Of a DNA stretch of 64,000 nucleotides, positions 1-8,328 are shown piece after piece; position 1 is the first letter of the stretch, and each line of letters starts with the position of its first letter. The DNA comes from Brachybacterium endophyticum (lineage in GTDB: Bacteria > Actinomycetota > Actinomycetes > Actinomycetales > Dermabacteraceae), in the NCBI RefSeq assembly GCF_003130585.1, contig NZ_QFKX01000003.1, positions 62,001 through 126,000 on the forward strand, given 5' to 3'. Below the pieces are notes generated by a model. That model searched no databases and was not told where the DNA came from. It was given only the letters and a program-made list of their open reading frames with translations. A program made the position numbers and the translations under genes.

Positions 1-898
1 CGACCGAGAGCGCCGCGAACTCCATGCCGCCCTGGGCGGGCCCGCCGAAGCTCTGGTCCGCAAGCTGCGGGTACAGCGATCGGGGCATCCCGAACACCAT
101 CGCGATGAGGTCAACCGCGAAGCTGACCAGCAGGATCTTGTGCTTCCAGGTGTAGACGAAACCGTCGAGGACGCTGCGCAGGTCCGGTCGGGAGATCGCG
201 CCCTCGGGCCGCAGCGCGGGCAGGCGGATCACCGCCCACAGGGTGGCCAGCAGGCACACGGTGTCGATCACGTAGAGCAGCGAGAAGCCCAGGAAGGGCA
301 GCAGCGCTCCGCCGACGAGCGGACCCGCGATGGCGCCGAACTGGCCGACGGTCATGTTCAGGGCGTTCGCCGCGGGCAGCTGCGCGCGCGGGACGATCGA
401 GGGGATGAGCGCGGTGCGCGCGGGCTGGTTGACCGCGAAGAAGGCCTGCTGGGCGGCGAAGATCCCCAGGATCACCCACACGTCGCGCACGTGCAGCAGG
501 GCCTGCAGGGCGAACAGGCCGCTGGTGAGGATGAGGCCCAGCGTCGTGACCAGGAGGATCTTGCGGCGGTCGAAGGCATCGGCGATCGCCCCGCCCCACA
601 GGCCCAGGACGACCAGCGGCACCAGGCCGAACAGTCCGGTCAGACCGACATACAGCGAGCTGCCCGTGAGCGACCAGATCTGCGCAGGCACCGTGATGAT
701 CGTGATCTGCGCACCGATGACGGTGATGATGTTGGCCTGCCACAGCCGCCGGAAGTGCTGGTTCTCCAGCGGCCGGGTATCGGCGAAGAGACCGCGAGCG
801 CGCGAGCGGAGGGTGCGCGGGGCCGCGGAGGAAGACGGTGCGGAGACGATCGGCGTCTCCGTCGTCGGAGTCTCCGTGGTCGGATCCGGGGGATCATG
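1..898 (-). CDS. MFS exporter, EntS-like (partial, C-terminus off the left edge)
   Basis: Roughly the first 255 conserved residues of a 12-helix major facilitator protein of the EntS/MFS_3 group (drug or siderophore exporters) are visible. The family-like part begins with LENQHFRRLWQAN near position 769 and continues through helices containing LVVLGLWGGAIADAFDRR, the usual helix 2-3 loop. The gene runs leftward out of the window. Oddly, the frame holds no ATG, GTG or TTG between an in-frame TGA at 989-991 and the conserved part, although a Pro/Ser/Thr-rich leader with good codon use is readable in frame. The only near-start is CTG at 767-769. I give 898 as an approximate upper limit. A non-canonical start, a base error or a damaged 5' end are all possible. 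The membrane transporter assignment is good; the substrate is unknown. Confidence 0.7.
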
Positions 899-971
899 AG
901 GGTCGACGGTGGGCGTGGCGGATCCTTCGGGAGCTGAGCGGGACGGGACGAGCGGGCGGCGGCATGCTGCA

Positions 972-998
972 GCCCCCGCGATCGACGATCACGGGGGC
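972..998 (-). terminator. hairpin after the VOC gene
   Basis: GCCCCCG and CGGGGGC flank a second short inverted match (GATCG/CGATC), giving a long GC-rich stem with one mismatch. It lies between the stop of the VOC gene (1094) and the MFS gene, both on the minus strand. No T-run follows, so it is either an L-shaped actinobacterial terminator or simply an mRNA hairpin. Confidence 0.45.
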
Positions 999-1093
999 CG
1001 AGAAGCTGCGGTCCTCGCACGATGCTAACCGCGCTCGATACCGATGGTGAGGTCCGGAGTTCCGCTGTGCGCAGGGGAACAGGCGTGCTGCTC

Positions 1094-1528
1094 TCAGCCC
1101 TGCTCACCCTGCGACGCGCTGATGTTCACCTGCCAGACGATCCCGAAGCGATCGGTGAAGGACCCGTAGACGTCGCCCCACATCTGCTTCTCGAGCGGCA
1201 TCGCGATCGTCCCGCCCACCGAGAGCTTCTCGTAGGCGCTGCGCAGCACCGCCTCGTCATCGCCCATGAGCGAGAGTGTCACGTTGTTGCCCTCGCGGTG
1301 GTCGGGGCCCATGCCCTCGATGACGTCGGAGACGTAGAGCCTGATCAGGTCGGTGACCTCGAGCGAACCGTGCATGATCTTGTCGGCGTTCGGATCGCCC
1401 TCGGGGACGGCGTGGAACTCGCCGAAGGTGGCGAACTGCGGGGTCGTGCCGAGCGCCTCGCCGTAGAACTCGAAGGCCTCGCGCGAGGTGCCGGGGAAGT
1501 TCAGATAGGGATGGAGTGCTGCGGGCAT
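1094..1528 (-). CDS. VOC family protein (PhnB-like glyoxalase fold)
   Basis: 144-residue protein of the vicinal-oxygen-chelate superfamily, PhnB/3-demethylubiquinone-methyltransferase-like branch. It opens with LHPYLNFPGTSREAFEFY, the usual first beta strand and helix, and ends with WGDVYGSFTDRFGIVWQVNI, the typical closing strand of this branch. The start is ATG at 1528, preceded by a clear GAGGAGG ribosome-binding site. Members of this branch often lack demonstrated enzyme activity; substrate and metal use cannot be read from sequence. It stands alone upstream of a hairpin at 972-998. A paralogue of the same branch lies at 24942-25406. Confidence 0.85.
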   Translation of the reverse strand: MPAALHPYLNFPGTSREAFEFYGEALGTTPQFATFGEFHAVPEGDPNADKIMHGSLEVTDLIRLYVSDVIEGMGPDHREGNNVTLSLMGDDEAVLRSAYEKLSVGGTIAMPLEKQMWGDVYGSFTDRFGIVWQVNISASQGEQG

Positions 1529-1660
1529 GACGTCCTCCTCGACGTCGGCGCCGGCCGTGTACCGACGACGTGCTCTGCATCGTAGATGCGGGGTGGGACA
1601 GGCGCGACGGGATCGGCCGGGATCCGGGCCGCGGCAGCGGGGCGGGATACGGCGATGGTG

Positions 1661-1697
1661 TTGACAGACGACGACAACGAGGCAACCATAAGGTTGC
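1661..1697 (+). promoter_or_regulatory. promoter and palindromic operator of the SRPBCC-ArsR operon
   Basis: TTGACA at 1661-1666 matches the -35 consensus exactly. It is followed by a perfect inverted repeat, GCAACC-ATAA-GGTTGC (1682-1697), whose last base touches the A of the start codon at 1698. The ATAA centre falls where a -10 element would lie, so the regulator would cover promoter and start together. The obvious binder is the ArsR-type protein encoded as the second gene (negative autoregulation, inferred). Confidence 0.65.
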
Positions 1698-2153
1698 ATG
1701 AACGCCATGAGAGACGCGATCCGACGCAGCGTCGAGATCCACGCACCGATCCAGCGGGTGTGGGAGCTGGTCTCCGAACCGGGCTGGTGGATCAACCAGG
1801 GTGAGCTCGTGCAGCACCGGATCGAGTACGACGGTGACACCTGCGTCGTGCACGACGAGGCGCTCGGCGCGTTCCCCCTGGGGATCGACGTGCTCGAGCC
1901 GCCGCATCGGGCGGTCTTCACGTGGCTGGCCGGGGAGCAGGGCGGCGAGGGGGCGCGCACGCGCACCGAGTTCGTCCTCGAGGAGAACGAGCCCGGCACC
2001 GTCGTGCTCACCGTCACCGAATCGGGCTTCGCCGCCATGACGCCCGAGCAGTACCGGCGCACGTACGACGACAACGTCGAGGGCTGGGAGCTCGAACTGG
2101 GCGTGGCGCGCGATGCCCTGGAGGGGGCCGGCCAGGAGCGTGCCGGTGCCTGA
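1698..2153 (+). CDS. SRPBCC (AHSA1-like) domain protein
   Basis: 151 residues covering a single START/SRPBCC fold: MRDAIRRSVEIHAPIQRVWE is the classic first strand and helix, and GTVVLTVTESGF is a late strand before the long C-terminal helix. Such proteins bind hydrophobic ligands or act as co-chaperones; no ligand can be named. It is the first gene of a two-gene operon with the ArsR-type regulator that follows, and the two reading frames overlap. This SRPBCC-ArsR pairing is common in actinobacteria, where the regulator is thought to control the pair. The start codon sits directly after the operator palindrome, implying a leaderless or nearly leaderless mRNA. Confidence 0.85.
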   Translation: MNAMRDAIRRSVEIHAPIQRVWELVSEPGWWINQGELVQHRIEYDGDTCVVHDEALGAFPLGIDVLEPPHRAVFTWLAGEQGGEGARTRTEFVLEENEPGTVVLTVTESGFAAMTPEQYRRTYDDNVEGWELELGVARDALEGAGQERAGA

Positions 2154-2532
2154 GCCCGCCGACATGGTGAGGACCGACGTGCTGAAGGCGCTCGCCGATC
2201 CCGTGCGCCTGCAGATCATGGATCGTCTCGCGGCGCAGCCCTGCGGCGTCAGCGAGCTCTCGCGCTCGCTGCCGATCACCCGCCAGGGCACGGCGAAGCA
2301 CCTCACCGTGCTGCGTCGCGCCGGGCTCGTCCGGAGCGATCACGGACCGTCGGGCGAGAGCTACCGCGTCGTGCCCGCCCGCGTCGACGAGACCGCCCGG
2401 ACGCTCGCGCGGGCGGCGGACAGGTGGACGACGCAGCTGTCCCTTCTGAAGGCCGCGGCGGAGGGCGGCAGGGTCGACGGCGTGCAGGATGACGATGCCG
2501 TCGAGGATCCTGACGGGCCGGCACCGCGCTGA
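2146..2532 (+). CDS. ArsR-family transcriptional regulator
   Basis: A small winged-helix repressor of about 128 residues: TDVLKALADPVRLQIMDRLA is the family entry helix, and VSELSRSLPITRQGTAKHLT spans the recognition helix-turn-helix. I see none of the usual metal-binding cysteine pairs, which suggests a non-metal signal. The start chosen is GTG at 2146, 7 bases after an AGGAG and overlapping the stop of the SRPBCC gene (2151-2153), which would couple translation; ATG at 2164 is the alternative. The likely target is the GCAACC palindrome at 1682-1697. The acidic C-terminal tail is lineage-specific. Confidence 0.85.
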   Translation: MPEPADMVRTDVLKALADPVRLQIMDRLAAQPCGVSELSRSLPITRQGTAKHLTVLRRAGLVRSDHGPSGESYRVVPARVDETARTLARAADRWTTQLSLLKAAAEGGRVDGVQDDDAVEDPDGPAPR

Positions 2533-2536
2533 CGAC

Positions 2537-3502
2537 CTAGTCGGTGGATGGCAGAGCGCGGTGTCCCCGCGCTGCCCCGGGCCCGTCGTCCGGGGGGCCC
2601 GCGGGGTAGGTGCCCAGGAGCACGCGCACCACGTTCGCCCGTTCGGGCGTGTCCTGGAGGCCTGCACCCACGCCCACGGCCGCGAGGGTGATCGGGGGCA
2701 ACGGCCCCGACGTGCGGGCGAGGGTGCGCACCAGGGCGATGCCGGTGCGCGCGGAGAGCTGCTCCCTCGCCTCGGTGCGGGGGTCGGGACGGCCCGAGGC
2801 CACGGCCTCCTGCAGGGAGTGCGAATGGCCGACGCCGTCCCCGGCGACCACGTGCTGCAGGTGCCGCACTCCGTAGGGGTCCTGGTAGGCGTGCGTGTGG
2901 ACCGGACCGTCCGTGGTCCCGTCCTCGCTGCGGGCGAGCAGACGTTCGGGGCCGACGGCGATCTCGCTGACCGTGGCCTCGCCGATCCCGAGCCGGCGCC
3001 AGGCCTCGCAGGCCCCGATCACGCTCGCGAGCTCCTCGAGCACCTCTGCCTGGTGCTCGGCGGGGTCCTCGGCGTCGGCCAGGAGCGAGACGGCCTCCAG
3101 GGCGAGCTCGAGCGTGCGTGCAGGGGCCGCGGCCCGGTGCTGGGCGTCGGCGAGCACGGAGCGTGCTTCCGACCAGGTGCGAGGTGCCGCCTCCGCGCCC
3201 GCGCACTCCAGGGCGACCAGGGTCGTCTGCTGACCCGAGCGGTGGACGGAGTGCGAGGTCAGGCGCACGGCGGCCGGAAGGAGCGCATCCGTCACGGCCT
3301 CGACGCCGCCGAGATCCGCTCCGGCTCCCACGAGCGCCCCCAGCAGCATCGGGCCGGAGACGCCCGCCGCGGCGTCGATGTACGCGTGCCGCTCGGCGAG
3401 CGCCTCGGTGGGCTCCGCAGCAGGCCGCCGCACCAGGCTCGCGGGGGCGCGATCGGCATCGGTCGGGGGACCGGCTGTGGGGGCATCCGGCTCTTCCGTC
3501 AT
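2537..3502 (-). CDS. degenerate LarC-like protein (nickel-pincer cofactor family)
   Basis: 321 residues related to LarC (DUF111), the CTP-dependent cyclometallase that inserts nickel into the pincer cofactor of lactate racemase. The N-terminal signature survives as YIDAAAGVSGPMLLGALVGA (41-60) and the C-terminal motif as VGVGAGLQDTPERANVVRV. Two family hallmarks are altered: the conserved GDM is GPM (residue 51), and the HxHE-type metal motif reads HQAE (150-153). A histidine-rich insert (about 202-228, VHTHAY and HSHS) is atypical. Length is about 100 residues below usual LarC. No larB or larE is nearby. It may be a diverged or repurposed relative; activity is doubtful. The start ATG is at 3502. 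Confidence 0.65.
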   Translation of the reverse strand: MTEEPDAPTAGPPTDADRAPASLVRRPAAEPTEALAERHAYIDAAAGVSGPMLLGALVGAGADLGGVEAVTDALLPAAVRLTSHSVHRSGQQTTLVALECAGAEAAPRTWSEARSVLADAQHRAAAPARTLELALEAVSLLADAEDPAEHQAEVLEELASVIGACEAWRRLGIGEATVSEIAVGPERLLARSEDGTTDGPVHTHAYQDPYGVRHLQHVVAGDGVGHSHSLQEAVASGRPDPRTEAREQLSARTGIALVRTLARTSGPLPPITLAAVGVGAGLQDTPERANVVRVLLGTYPAGPPDDGPGAARGHRALPSTD

Positions 3503-3592
3503 ATCTGGATGTTAGTCGGCGCAGCTGGGATGCCGGACCCTGGCCCGGCCCGTCACCGCGCCGTAAGGTGAGCGACGGAGCAAGGAGGCCCC

Positions 3593-4000
3593 ATGACCTA
3601 TCCCGTGCTCATCAGCACCGCTCTCGACGCCCGCGACCCCCGAGGCCTTGCCGAGTTCTACTGCGAACTGCTCGGACTCCACTACCGCGAGGGGGGCGAG
3701 CCTCCCACCGAGGGGCCCGACGACACCGACTGGCTGGTCCTGCTCGACGAGCAGGACCGACGCATCGTCGCCATCCAGGAGAAGACCGACCTGCGCCCCT
3801 CGACCTGGCCCAGCGAGGAGATCCCCATGCAGGCGCACATGGACTTCGCCGTCCCCGACGCCGAGGAGCTCGAGGCCCAGCGCGAGCGGGCCGAACGGCT
3901 GGGTGCGCGGCTGCTCATGGACCGGTCCGGGGATCCCGACGAACCGCTGTACGTGATGGGGGACCCGGAAGGGCACCCGTTCTGCCTGCTGGTGTGGTGA
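3593..4000 (+). CDS. VOC family protein (glyoxalase-like)
   Basis: 135 residues of the vicinal-oxygen-chelate fold, of the branch annotated as glyoxalase/bleomycin-resistance-like. DPRGLAEFYCELLGLHYREG is the first beta-alpha unit, MQAHMDFAVPD starts the second half with a possible ligand histidine, and YVMGDPEGHPFCLLVW is the characteristic terminal strand. A strong AGGAGG lies just upstream of the ATG. It is monocistronic, divergent from the LarC-like gene and convergent with the secreted protein gene that follows. Substrate unknown. Confidence 0.85.
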   Translation: MTYPVLISTALDARDPRGLAEFYCELLGLHYREGGEPPTEGPDDTDWLVLLDEQDRRIVAIQEKTDLRPSTWPSEEIPMQAHMDFAVPDAEELEAQRERAERLGARLLMDRSGDPDEPLYVMGDPEGHPFCLLVW

Positions 4001-4022
4001 GGTCGGCGATCGGCGGTCCGAC

Positions 4023-4805
4023 TCAGAGCCAGCCGCGCGAGATCCTCACGGCGCCGTCGTGGACGCTCGAGGAGTAGTTCGCCTGGTCGAGGCACGCGCC
4101 GTACTCCTTCGGCGCGTCGGCCCGTCCTGTGAGCCGCCCCGTGCTGGGACGACCGACGGTGGCGTCGATGCGCTGGATCCCCTCGCATGTGCCCGAGTAG
4201 TTCCAGTAGTTCTCCACGAAGCCCACCTGCGAGTTCCGGAGCTTGCCGCTGCCCGCGGGCAGCGTGTACTCCCCGATCAGGTGGCGCTTCCCGGTCACGG
4301 AGTCGATGACGCTGCCGCTCCAGGTGTTCGCCGCGGTCCTGCGCACCTCGAGGTCGTAGGTGCGGCCGTAGACGGCGTCGAAGTCGACGGCGCAGCTGAC
4401 ACCCTCACCGCCGTCGGCGCCCTCGGTGCAGGTCGAGCTCGTCGACGTGGTGCCGGCGATGAAGCTCGAGAACACGCCGTGCAGTCGAGCCCTGCCGTCC
4501 TCGTCCTTGCGCGGCTGCAGGCCCATGTAGCCGATGTCGTCCTGCCCGGTGAAGGCGTACTGGGTGGCGACGTAGCTGCCGTCGACGTGGTCGGAGTCGG
4601 TGTGGATCCGCATCGGCATGGTCAGGCTGGTCATCCCGGAGGCCGGAGCGTCCGGGATCTCCCAGGAGTAGCTGACGTTGCCGCCGAACGGCTGGGACTC
4701 CTCGGCTGCTCCAGCGGCGGCGGGAGCGAGCAGGGGCGCGACGAGCACGCCCGCCAGGGCAGCGGCGAGAGCCGGCAGGCGGCGCAGGACGGTGGTGGGG
4801 GCCAT
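4023..4805 (-). CDS. secreted protein, DUF3472-like
   Basis: 260-residue exported protein. The N-terminus has two arginines, a hydrophobic stretch (about 8-30) and an AAAGAA-type signal-peptidase I site near residue 34. The mature part is rich in aromatic beta-strand motifs; YMGLQPRKDEDGRARLHGVF followed by a Cys-containing loop and SCAVDF resembles DUF3472-type domains of secreted glycan-associated proteins. Four cysteines could form disulfides outside the cell. The start is ATG at 4805, 5 bases after a GAGGAG. No neighbour explains its role, and the family match is by eye only. Confidence 0.7.
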   Translation of the reverse strand: MAPTTVLRRLPALAAALAGVLVAPLLAPAAAGAAEESQPFGGNVSYSWEIPDAPASGMTSLTMPMRIHTDSDHVDGSYVATQYAFTGQDDIGYMGLQPRKDEDGRARLHGVFSSFIAGTTSTSSTCTEGADGGEGVSCAVDFDAVYGRTYDLEVRRTAANTWSGSVIDSVTGKRHLIGEYTLPAGSGKLRNSQVGFVENYWNYSGTCEGIQRIDATVGRPSTGRLTGRADAPKEYGACLDQANYSSSVHDGAVRISRGWL

Positions 4806-4916
4806 GGGATCTCCTCGGGACGGAGGAGCTCGGATCGGGGCGGCGGTGCCTCGTGGGCCGGGCGGTATCGGTGCCCCCGGCCGTTCCGGGCTTCCTGGGC
4901 TGGTGGACCGCTCCCG

Positions 4917-4945
4917 AGTGTAAAACGAATCACAGCGCTCGTCGA
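4917..4945 (-). promoter_or_regulatory. candidate promoter of the secreted-protein gene
   Basis: Read on the minus strand, TACACT (4917-4922) is a good -10 with a TCGACG -35 about 17 bases upstream, inside the only AT-richer part of the 260-bp gap 4806-5065. It would start an mRNA about 105 bases before the ATG at 4805. I see no other feature in this gap. Confidence 0.3.
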
Positions 4946-5065
4946 GCGATCCCAGGATCATCCGGGACGTCGACCTATGTGCGAGCGACCACGACACCGG
5001 GACGGGCCGCTGCGCGCCCCTGACATGGCACGAACACCACGACGGGAGCGCGACGGCGCCCGACC

Positions 5066-6028
5066 TCACCAGGCGTAGGCCTCCGGTGCCGGTCCTCCGG
5101 GGCCGGGGAAGATCTCGTCGAGCGCTGCGAGGTCCTCGTCCGAGAGGGAGATGTCGACGGCGTCGATCGCCGAGTCCAGTTGCTCCATCGTGCGGGGCCC
5201 GATGATGGGGCCCAGCACGCCCGGGCGGTGCAGCAGCCAGGCGAGGGCCGCCTGGCCCGGTGTCAGGTCGCGTTCGGAGCAGAACTCCTCCCACTTCCCG
5301 AGCTGGTCGTTCAGGCCCTCGGAGTCGAAGCGGGTGTTCGCGTTCTGGCGGCGCACGCCCTTCTCGCTGCGCCCGCCGAGCTTGCCGCCGGCCAGCGGCG
5401 ACCAGGGGATCACGCCGAGGCCGTAGTGCTCCGCGGCGGGCAGCACCTCGAGCTCGACGTGCCGTGAGAGCAGGTTGTACAGGGACTGCTCGGAGACCAG
5501 ACCCAGCCCGTGGCGGGCGCGTGCGGCCTCCGAGGCCTGGGCGATGTGCCAGCCCGCGAAGTTCGAGGAGCCCACGTAGCTGATCTTGCCCTGTGCGACC
5601 AGCACCTCCATCGCCTGCCAGATCTCGTCCCACGGGGCCGACCGGTCCACGTGGTGCATCTGGTAGAGGTCGATGTGGTCGGTCTGCAGGCGGCGCAGGG
5701 AGGCGTCCACCGCGCGGCGGATGTTCAGCGCCGAGAGCCCGCGGTCGTTCCGGCCGGGCCCCATCTCGCCGAACACCTTGGTGGCCAGCACGATCTCCTC
5801 CCGACGACCGGAACGAGCGAGCCATCGGCCGACGATCTCCTCGGTCCAGCCGCGATGCTCCTTCCCGCCGTAGACGTTCGCGGTGTCGAAGAAGGTCACC
5901 CCCTGCTCCAGGGCGCGGTCCATGATCGCGAAGGCGTCGTCCTCGGCGGTGTGCGGGCCGAAGTTCATGGTGCCGAGGACGAGGCGGGAGACCGTCGCGC
6001 CGGTGCGGCCGAGCTGGGAGTACTGCAT
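5066..6028 (-). CDS. aldo/keto reductase
   Basis: 320-residue NADPH-dependent oxidoreductase with a TIM-barrel fold, of the YajO/Tas-like group. The catalytic tetrad is visible: D and Y in FFDTANVYGGKEHRG, K in VLATKVFGEMG and H in LYQMHHVDRS. The cofactor-binding end contains VGSSNFAGWHI and a C-terminal phosphate-binding region around PIIGPRTMEQL. The length is standard for the family. It is transcribed alone, divergent from the GNAT gene. The natural carbonyl substrate cannot be deduced. Confidence 0.92.
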   Translation of the reverse strand: MQYSQLGRTGATVSRLVLGTMNFGPHTAEDDAFAIMDRALEQGVTFFDTANVYGGKEHRGWTEEIVGRWLARSGRREEIVLATKVFGEMGPGRNDRGLSALNIRRAVDASLRRLQTDHIDLYQMHHVDRSAPWDEIWQAMEVLVAQGKISYVGSSNFAGWHIAQASEAARARHGLGLVSEQSLYNLLSRHVELEVLPAAEHYGLGVIPWSPLAGGKLGGRSEKGVRRQNANTRFDSEGLNDQLGKWEEFCSERDLTPGQAALAWLLHRPGVLGPIIGPRTMEQLDSAIDAVDISLSDEDLAALDEIFPGPGGPAPEAYAW

Positions 6029-6136
6029 TGCTGATCACTCCTCGTGGTCGGCGGCGTCGCCCGTGGCGACCGTGTCCCGCCGCGTCGGAGCCTATGCCTG
6101 GCGCATGTCAGGTGACCAGGGACGGTCGAGGGGTGG

Positions 6137-6163
6137 CCGGGGGCGTCCCGCGGCCGCCCCCGG
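6137..6163. repeat. strong GC hairpin in the AKR-GNAT divergent gap
   Basis: CCGGGGGCG and CGCCCCCGG form a perfect 9-bp stem with a 9-base loop. A second hairpin, CGGTGGC...GCCACCG (about 6166-6186), lies next to it. Both lie between two divergent genes, so they are not needed as terminators for either; a role is unknown. Confidence 0.35.
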
Positions 6164-6202
6164 TCCGGTGGCGGCAACGGCCACCGTCCTACGCTTGCTG
6201 CT

Positions 6203-6742
6203 GTGAGCGACGCACGGCTGATCCGCCCCGCCAGTCCCCAGGACGCCGCGTCCTGCGCGGCGATCTACGCGCACTACGTCCGCGATACCGCGGTCAGTTT
6301 CGAGACCGAGCCGCCGAGCGAGCAGGAGATGGCCCGCCGCATCGAGACGTCGACCGCGCGCTACGCCTGGCTGGTCCTCGAGGAGGAGGGCGCCGTCGTG
6401 GGCTTCGCCTTCGCCGGCGCGTTCCGGCCCCGCGAGGCGTACCGCTTCACCTGCGAGGTGAGTGTCTATCTCGAGACCGAGCATCGTGGAGCCGGTCGCG
6501 GCAGGGCCCTCTACGACGCGCTCCTGCCGCGGCTGCGCGAGCGCGGTTACCGCCGTGCGATCGCCGTCGTCGCCCAGCCCAACCCGGCGAGCGACCGTCT
6601 GCACGAACGTCTCGGCTTCACCCGTGTCGGCGTACTGGAAAACGTCGGGCGGAAGCATGGCGCCTGGCACGACGTCGCCTGGTTCCAGCTCGACCTGATC
6701 GGCGGGGAGGATCCGGACGAGGAGCCCGACGAGCCGCGCTGA
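6203..6742 (+). CDS. GNAT N-acetyltransferase, phosphinothricin-acetyltransferase-like
   Basis: 179 residues of the Pat/Bar-like branch of GNAT acetyltransferases, which acetylate small amines with acetyl-CoA. RPASPQDAASCAAIYAHYV is the usual N-terminus, HRGAGRGRALYDALLPRL is acetyl-CoA-binding motif A, and VVAQPNPASDRLHERLGFTR is the late signature of this branch. The conserved end, GAWHDVAWFQLDL, is also present. The start is GTG at 6203; a TACGCT element lies 7 bases upstream and no ribosome-binding site is seen, so the mRNA is probably leaderless. The true acceptor may be methionine sulfoximine, an amino acid or a protein terminus. Confidence 0.88.
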   Translation: MSDARLIRPASPQDAASCAAIYAHYVRDTAVSFETEPPSEQEMARRIETSTARYAWLVLEEEGAVVGFAFAGAFRPREAYRFTCEVSVYLETEHRGAGRGRALYDALLPRLRERGYRRAIAVVAQPNPASDRLHERLGFTRVGVLENVGRKHGAWHDVAWFQLDLIGGEDPDEEPDEPR

Positions 6743-6837
6743 GGCGCGTCGCCGCTGGCAGGCTGCGGCCCCGTCTGCGGCCTCTGGCAACCTCCGGCAC
6801 GTTCTCGGCCCGGCAGGAGGCTGATCGCACACTCCTT

Positions 6838-6858
6838 GATGCGAGTGACCATCGCATC
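6838..6858 (+). promoter_or_regulatory. inverted repeat upstream of the GPH symporter gene
   Basis: GATGCGA-GTGACCA-TCGCATC is a perfect 7+7 inverted repeat ending 12 bases before the start codon at 6871 and just before the AGGAG. Its position suits an operator or an mRNA hairpin affecting translation. The LacI-family protein encoded downstream is the obvious candidate regulator, although its sites usually have a shorter, CG-centred palindrome. Confidence 0.4.
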
Positions 6859-6870
6859 GAAGGAGATGAC

Positions 6871-8328
6871 ATGACTCAGCCACATCCCGTCGGCCCGGAC
6901 GGCTCCTCGCCCGAAGCGCTGCGCGCCGCCCGCCCCGATCCTCGTGCCGCGATGGCCCGCCTGCCCTTCCGCACCGTGTTCGCGTACGGCGCGGGAGACG
7001 CCGGCTGCAACACCGCCTTCGCCTTCGCCGGCAACTTCCTGCCGCTGTACTTCATCACCGTGCTGGGCCTGCCCGCGAGCGTGGTCGCGACGATCTCGCT
7101 GGTCGTGCTGATCTGGGACGCCTTCGCCGACGTGATCGCCGGGCGCGTCGTCGACTCGACCATGACGCGCTTCGGCAAGTTCCGGCCCTTCATCCTGTTC
7201 GGCAGTCTGCCGCTGATGATCCTGACCGTCCTGCTGTTCACCATCCCCCACATGGGATCGCAGGGACTCACCGCCATCGTCGCCGCCGTCATCTACGCGG
7301 TCTGGGGTCTGGTCTACTCGATGATCAACATCCCCTACGGCTCCCTCGCCCCCGCCATCACCCAGGTCGCCGAGGACCGCGGCAAGCTCGGTGCCGCCCG
7401 CACCTACGGCGGCCAGATCATCACCCTGCTGCTCGTTCTCGTGATCTCCCCGCAGATCAACCAGCACGAGGGTGACGCCGACGCCCTCCAGACCTCCATC
7501 ACGATCAGCGCGCTGGGCTTCCTGGTGCTGGGGATGATCCTGTTCATGGTCTGCTTCTTCGGCGTCCGCGAGCGAGTGTTCCGCGAGACCCCGAAGCTCA
7601 GCGTCCGCCAGTCCCTGCGGGTGATCCGCACCAACCGCCCGCTCGCCTTCCTGTGCGCCTCGAGCGTGATCTTCCTGGGCGGCATGTACGGGATGCAGGC
7701 CGTCGCCGCGTTCTTCACGAGCTTCGTGCTGGGCGATGCGACCCTGTTCATCTGGCTCACCCTCGCCGGGGTGGTCGCGAACCTCGTGATCGCGCCCTTC
7801 GCCCCCAGGATCATCGCGAGCATCGGCAAGCGCCGCGGCTATCTGCTGGGCTGCGCGAGCTTCATCCTCGGCGGGATCGTCCTGCTCGTCCTCGGGCACT
7901 CCTTCCCGTTCGCGCTGCTGGGCTACTTCTTCACCAACCTCGGCGTGGGCCTGAACAACACGCTGATGTGGGCCCTGGAGGGGGACACCGTCGAGTACGG
8001 CGAGTGGAAGAACGACGACCGCGCCGAGGGCGCCACCTACTCGCTGTTCTCCTTCGCCCGAAAGATGAGCCAGGCCCTGGGGCGCTACCTCGCCCTGAGC
8101 TTCATCGCCCTGTTCGGCTTCATGGAGGGCTCGGACGCGGCGGCGACCGCCACCAACACCTCCGACCACGTGCGACTGGGGCTGTCGCTCGTGATGGGCG
8201 GACTGCCGATCCTGATGGGGCTGCTCTCCGCGCTGGTCATGAAGTTCTACCCGATCGACGAGAAGACCTTCAGCACCATGGTCGAGGATCTGCACGAGCG
8301 GCGCGAGGAGGAGGCGGTCGCCGGCTGA
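6871..8328 (+). CDS. GPH-family sugar:cation symporter
   Basis: 485-residue, 12-helix membrane transporter of the glycoside-pentoside-hexuronide family. The family pattern is clear: FAYGAGDAGCNTAFAF in helix 1, DAFADVIAGRVVDSTMTRFG in the 2-3 loop, the NIPYGSLAPAIT motif and ALEGDTVEYGEW before a late helix. The start is ATG at 6871 after AGGAG. It is followed by a LacI regulator and a convergent FGGY sugar kinase, so this is a carbohydrate uptake locus; the sugar is not readable. Expression is probably repressed by the LacI protein in the absence of the sugar. Confidence 0.9.
   Translation: MTQPHPVGPDGSSPEALRAARPDPRAAMARLPFRTVFAYGAGDAGCNTAFAFAGNFLPLYFITVLGLPASVVATISLVVLIWDAFADVIAGRVVDSTMTRFGKFRPFILFGSLPLMILTVLLFTIPHMGSQGLTAIVAAVIYAVWGLVYSMINIPYGSLAPAITQVAEDRGKLGAARTYGGQIITLLLVLVISPQINQHEGDADALQTSITISALGFLVLGMILFMVCFFGVRERVFRETPKLSVRQSLRVIRTNRPLAFLCASSVIFLGGMYGMQAVAAFFTSFVLGDATLFIWLTLAGVVANLVIAPFAPRIIASIGKRRGYLLGCASFILGGIVLLVLGHSFPFALLGYFFTNLGVGLNNTLMWALEGDTVEYGEWKNDDRAEGATYSLFSFARKMSQALGRYLALSFIALFGFMEGSDAAATATNTSDHVRLGLSLVMGGLPILMGLLSALVMKFYPIDEKTFSTMVEDLHERREEEAVAG

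Noticed and set aside
640-1107. Arg/Ser-rich minus-strand frame starting at ATG 1107 and passing over the start region of the MFS gene
   Set aside because: Translation is low-complexity and out of frame with the MFS protein; it does not supply its missing start.
6137-6186. GC hairpins considered as a terminator
   Set aside because: They lie between two divergent genes, so no transcript ends there.
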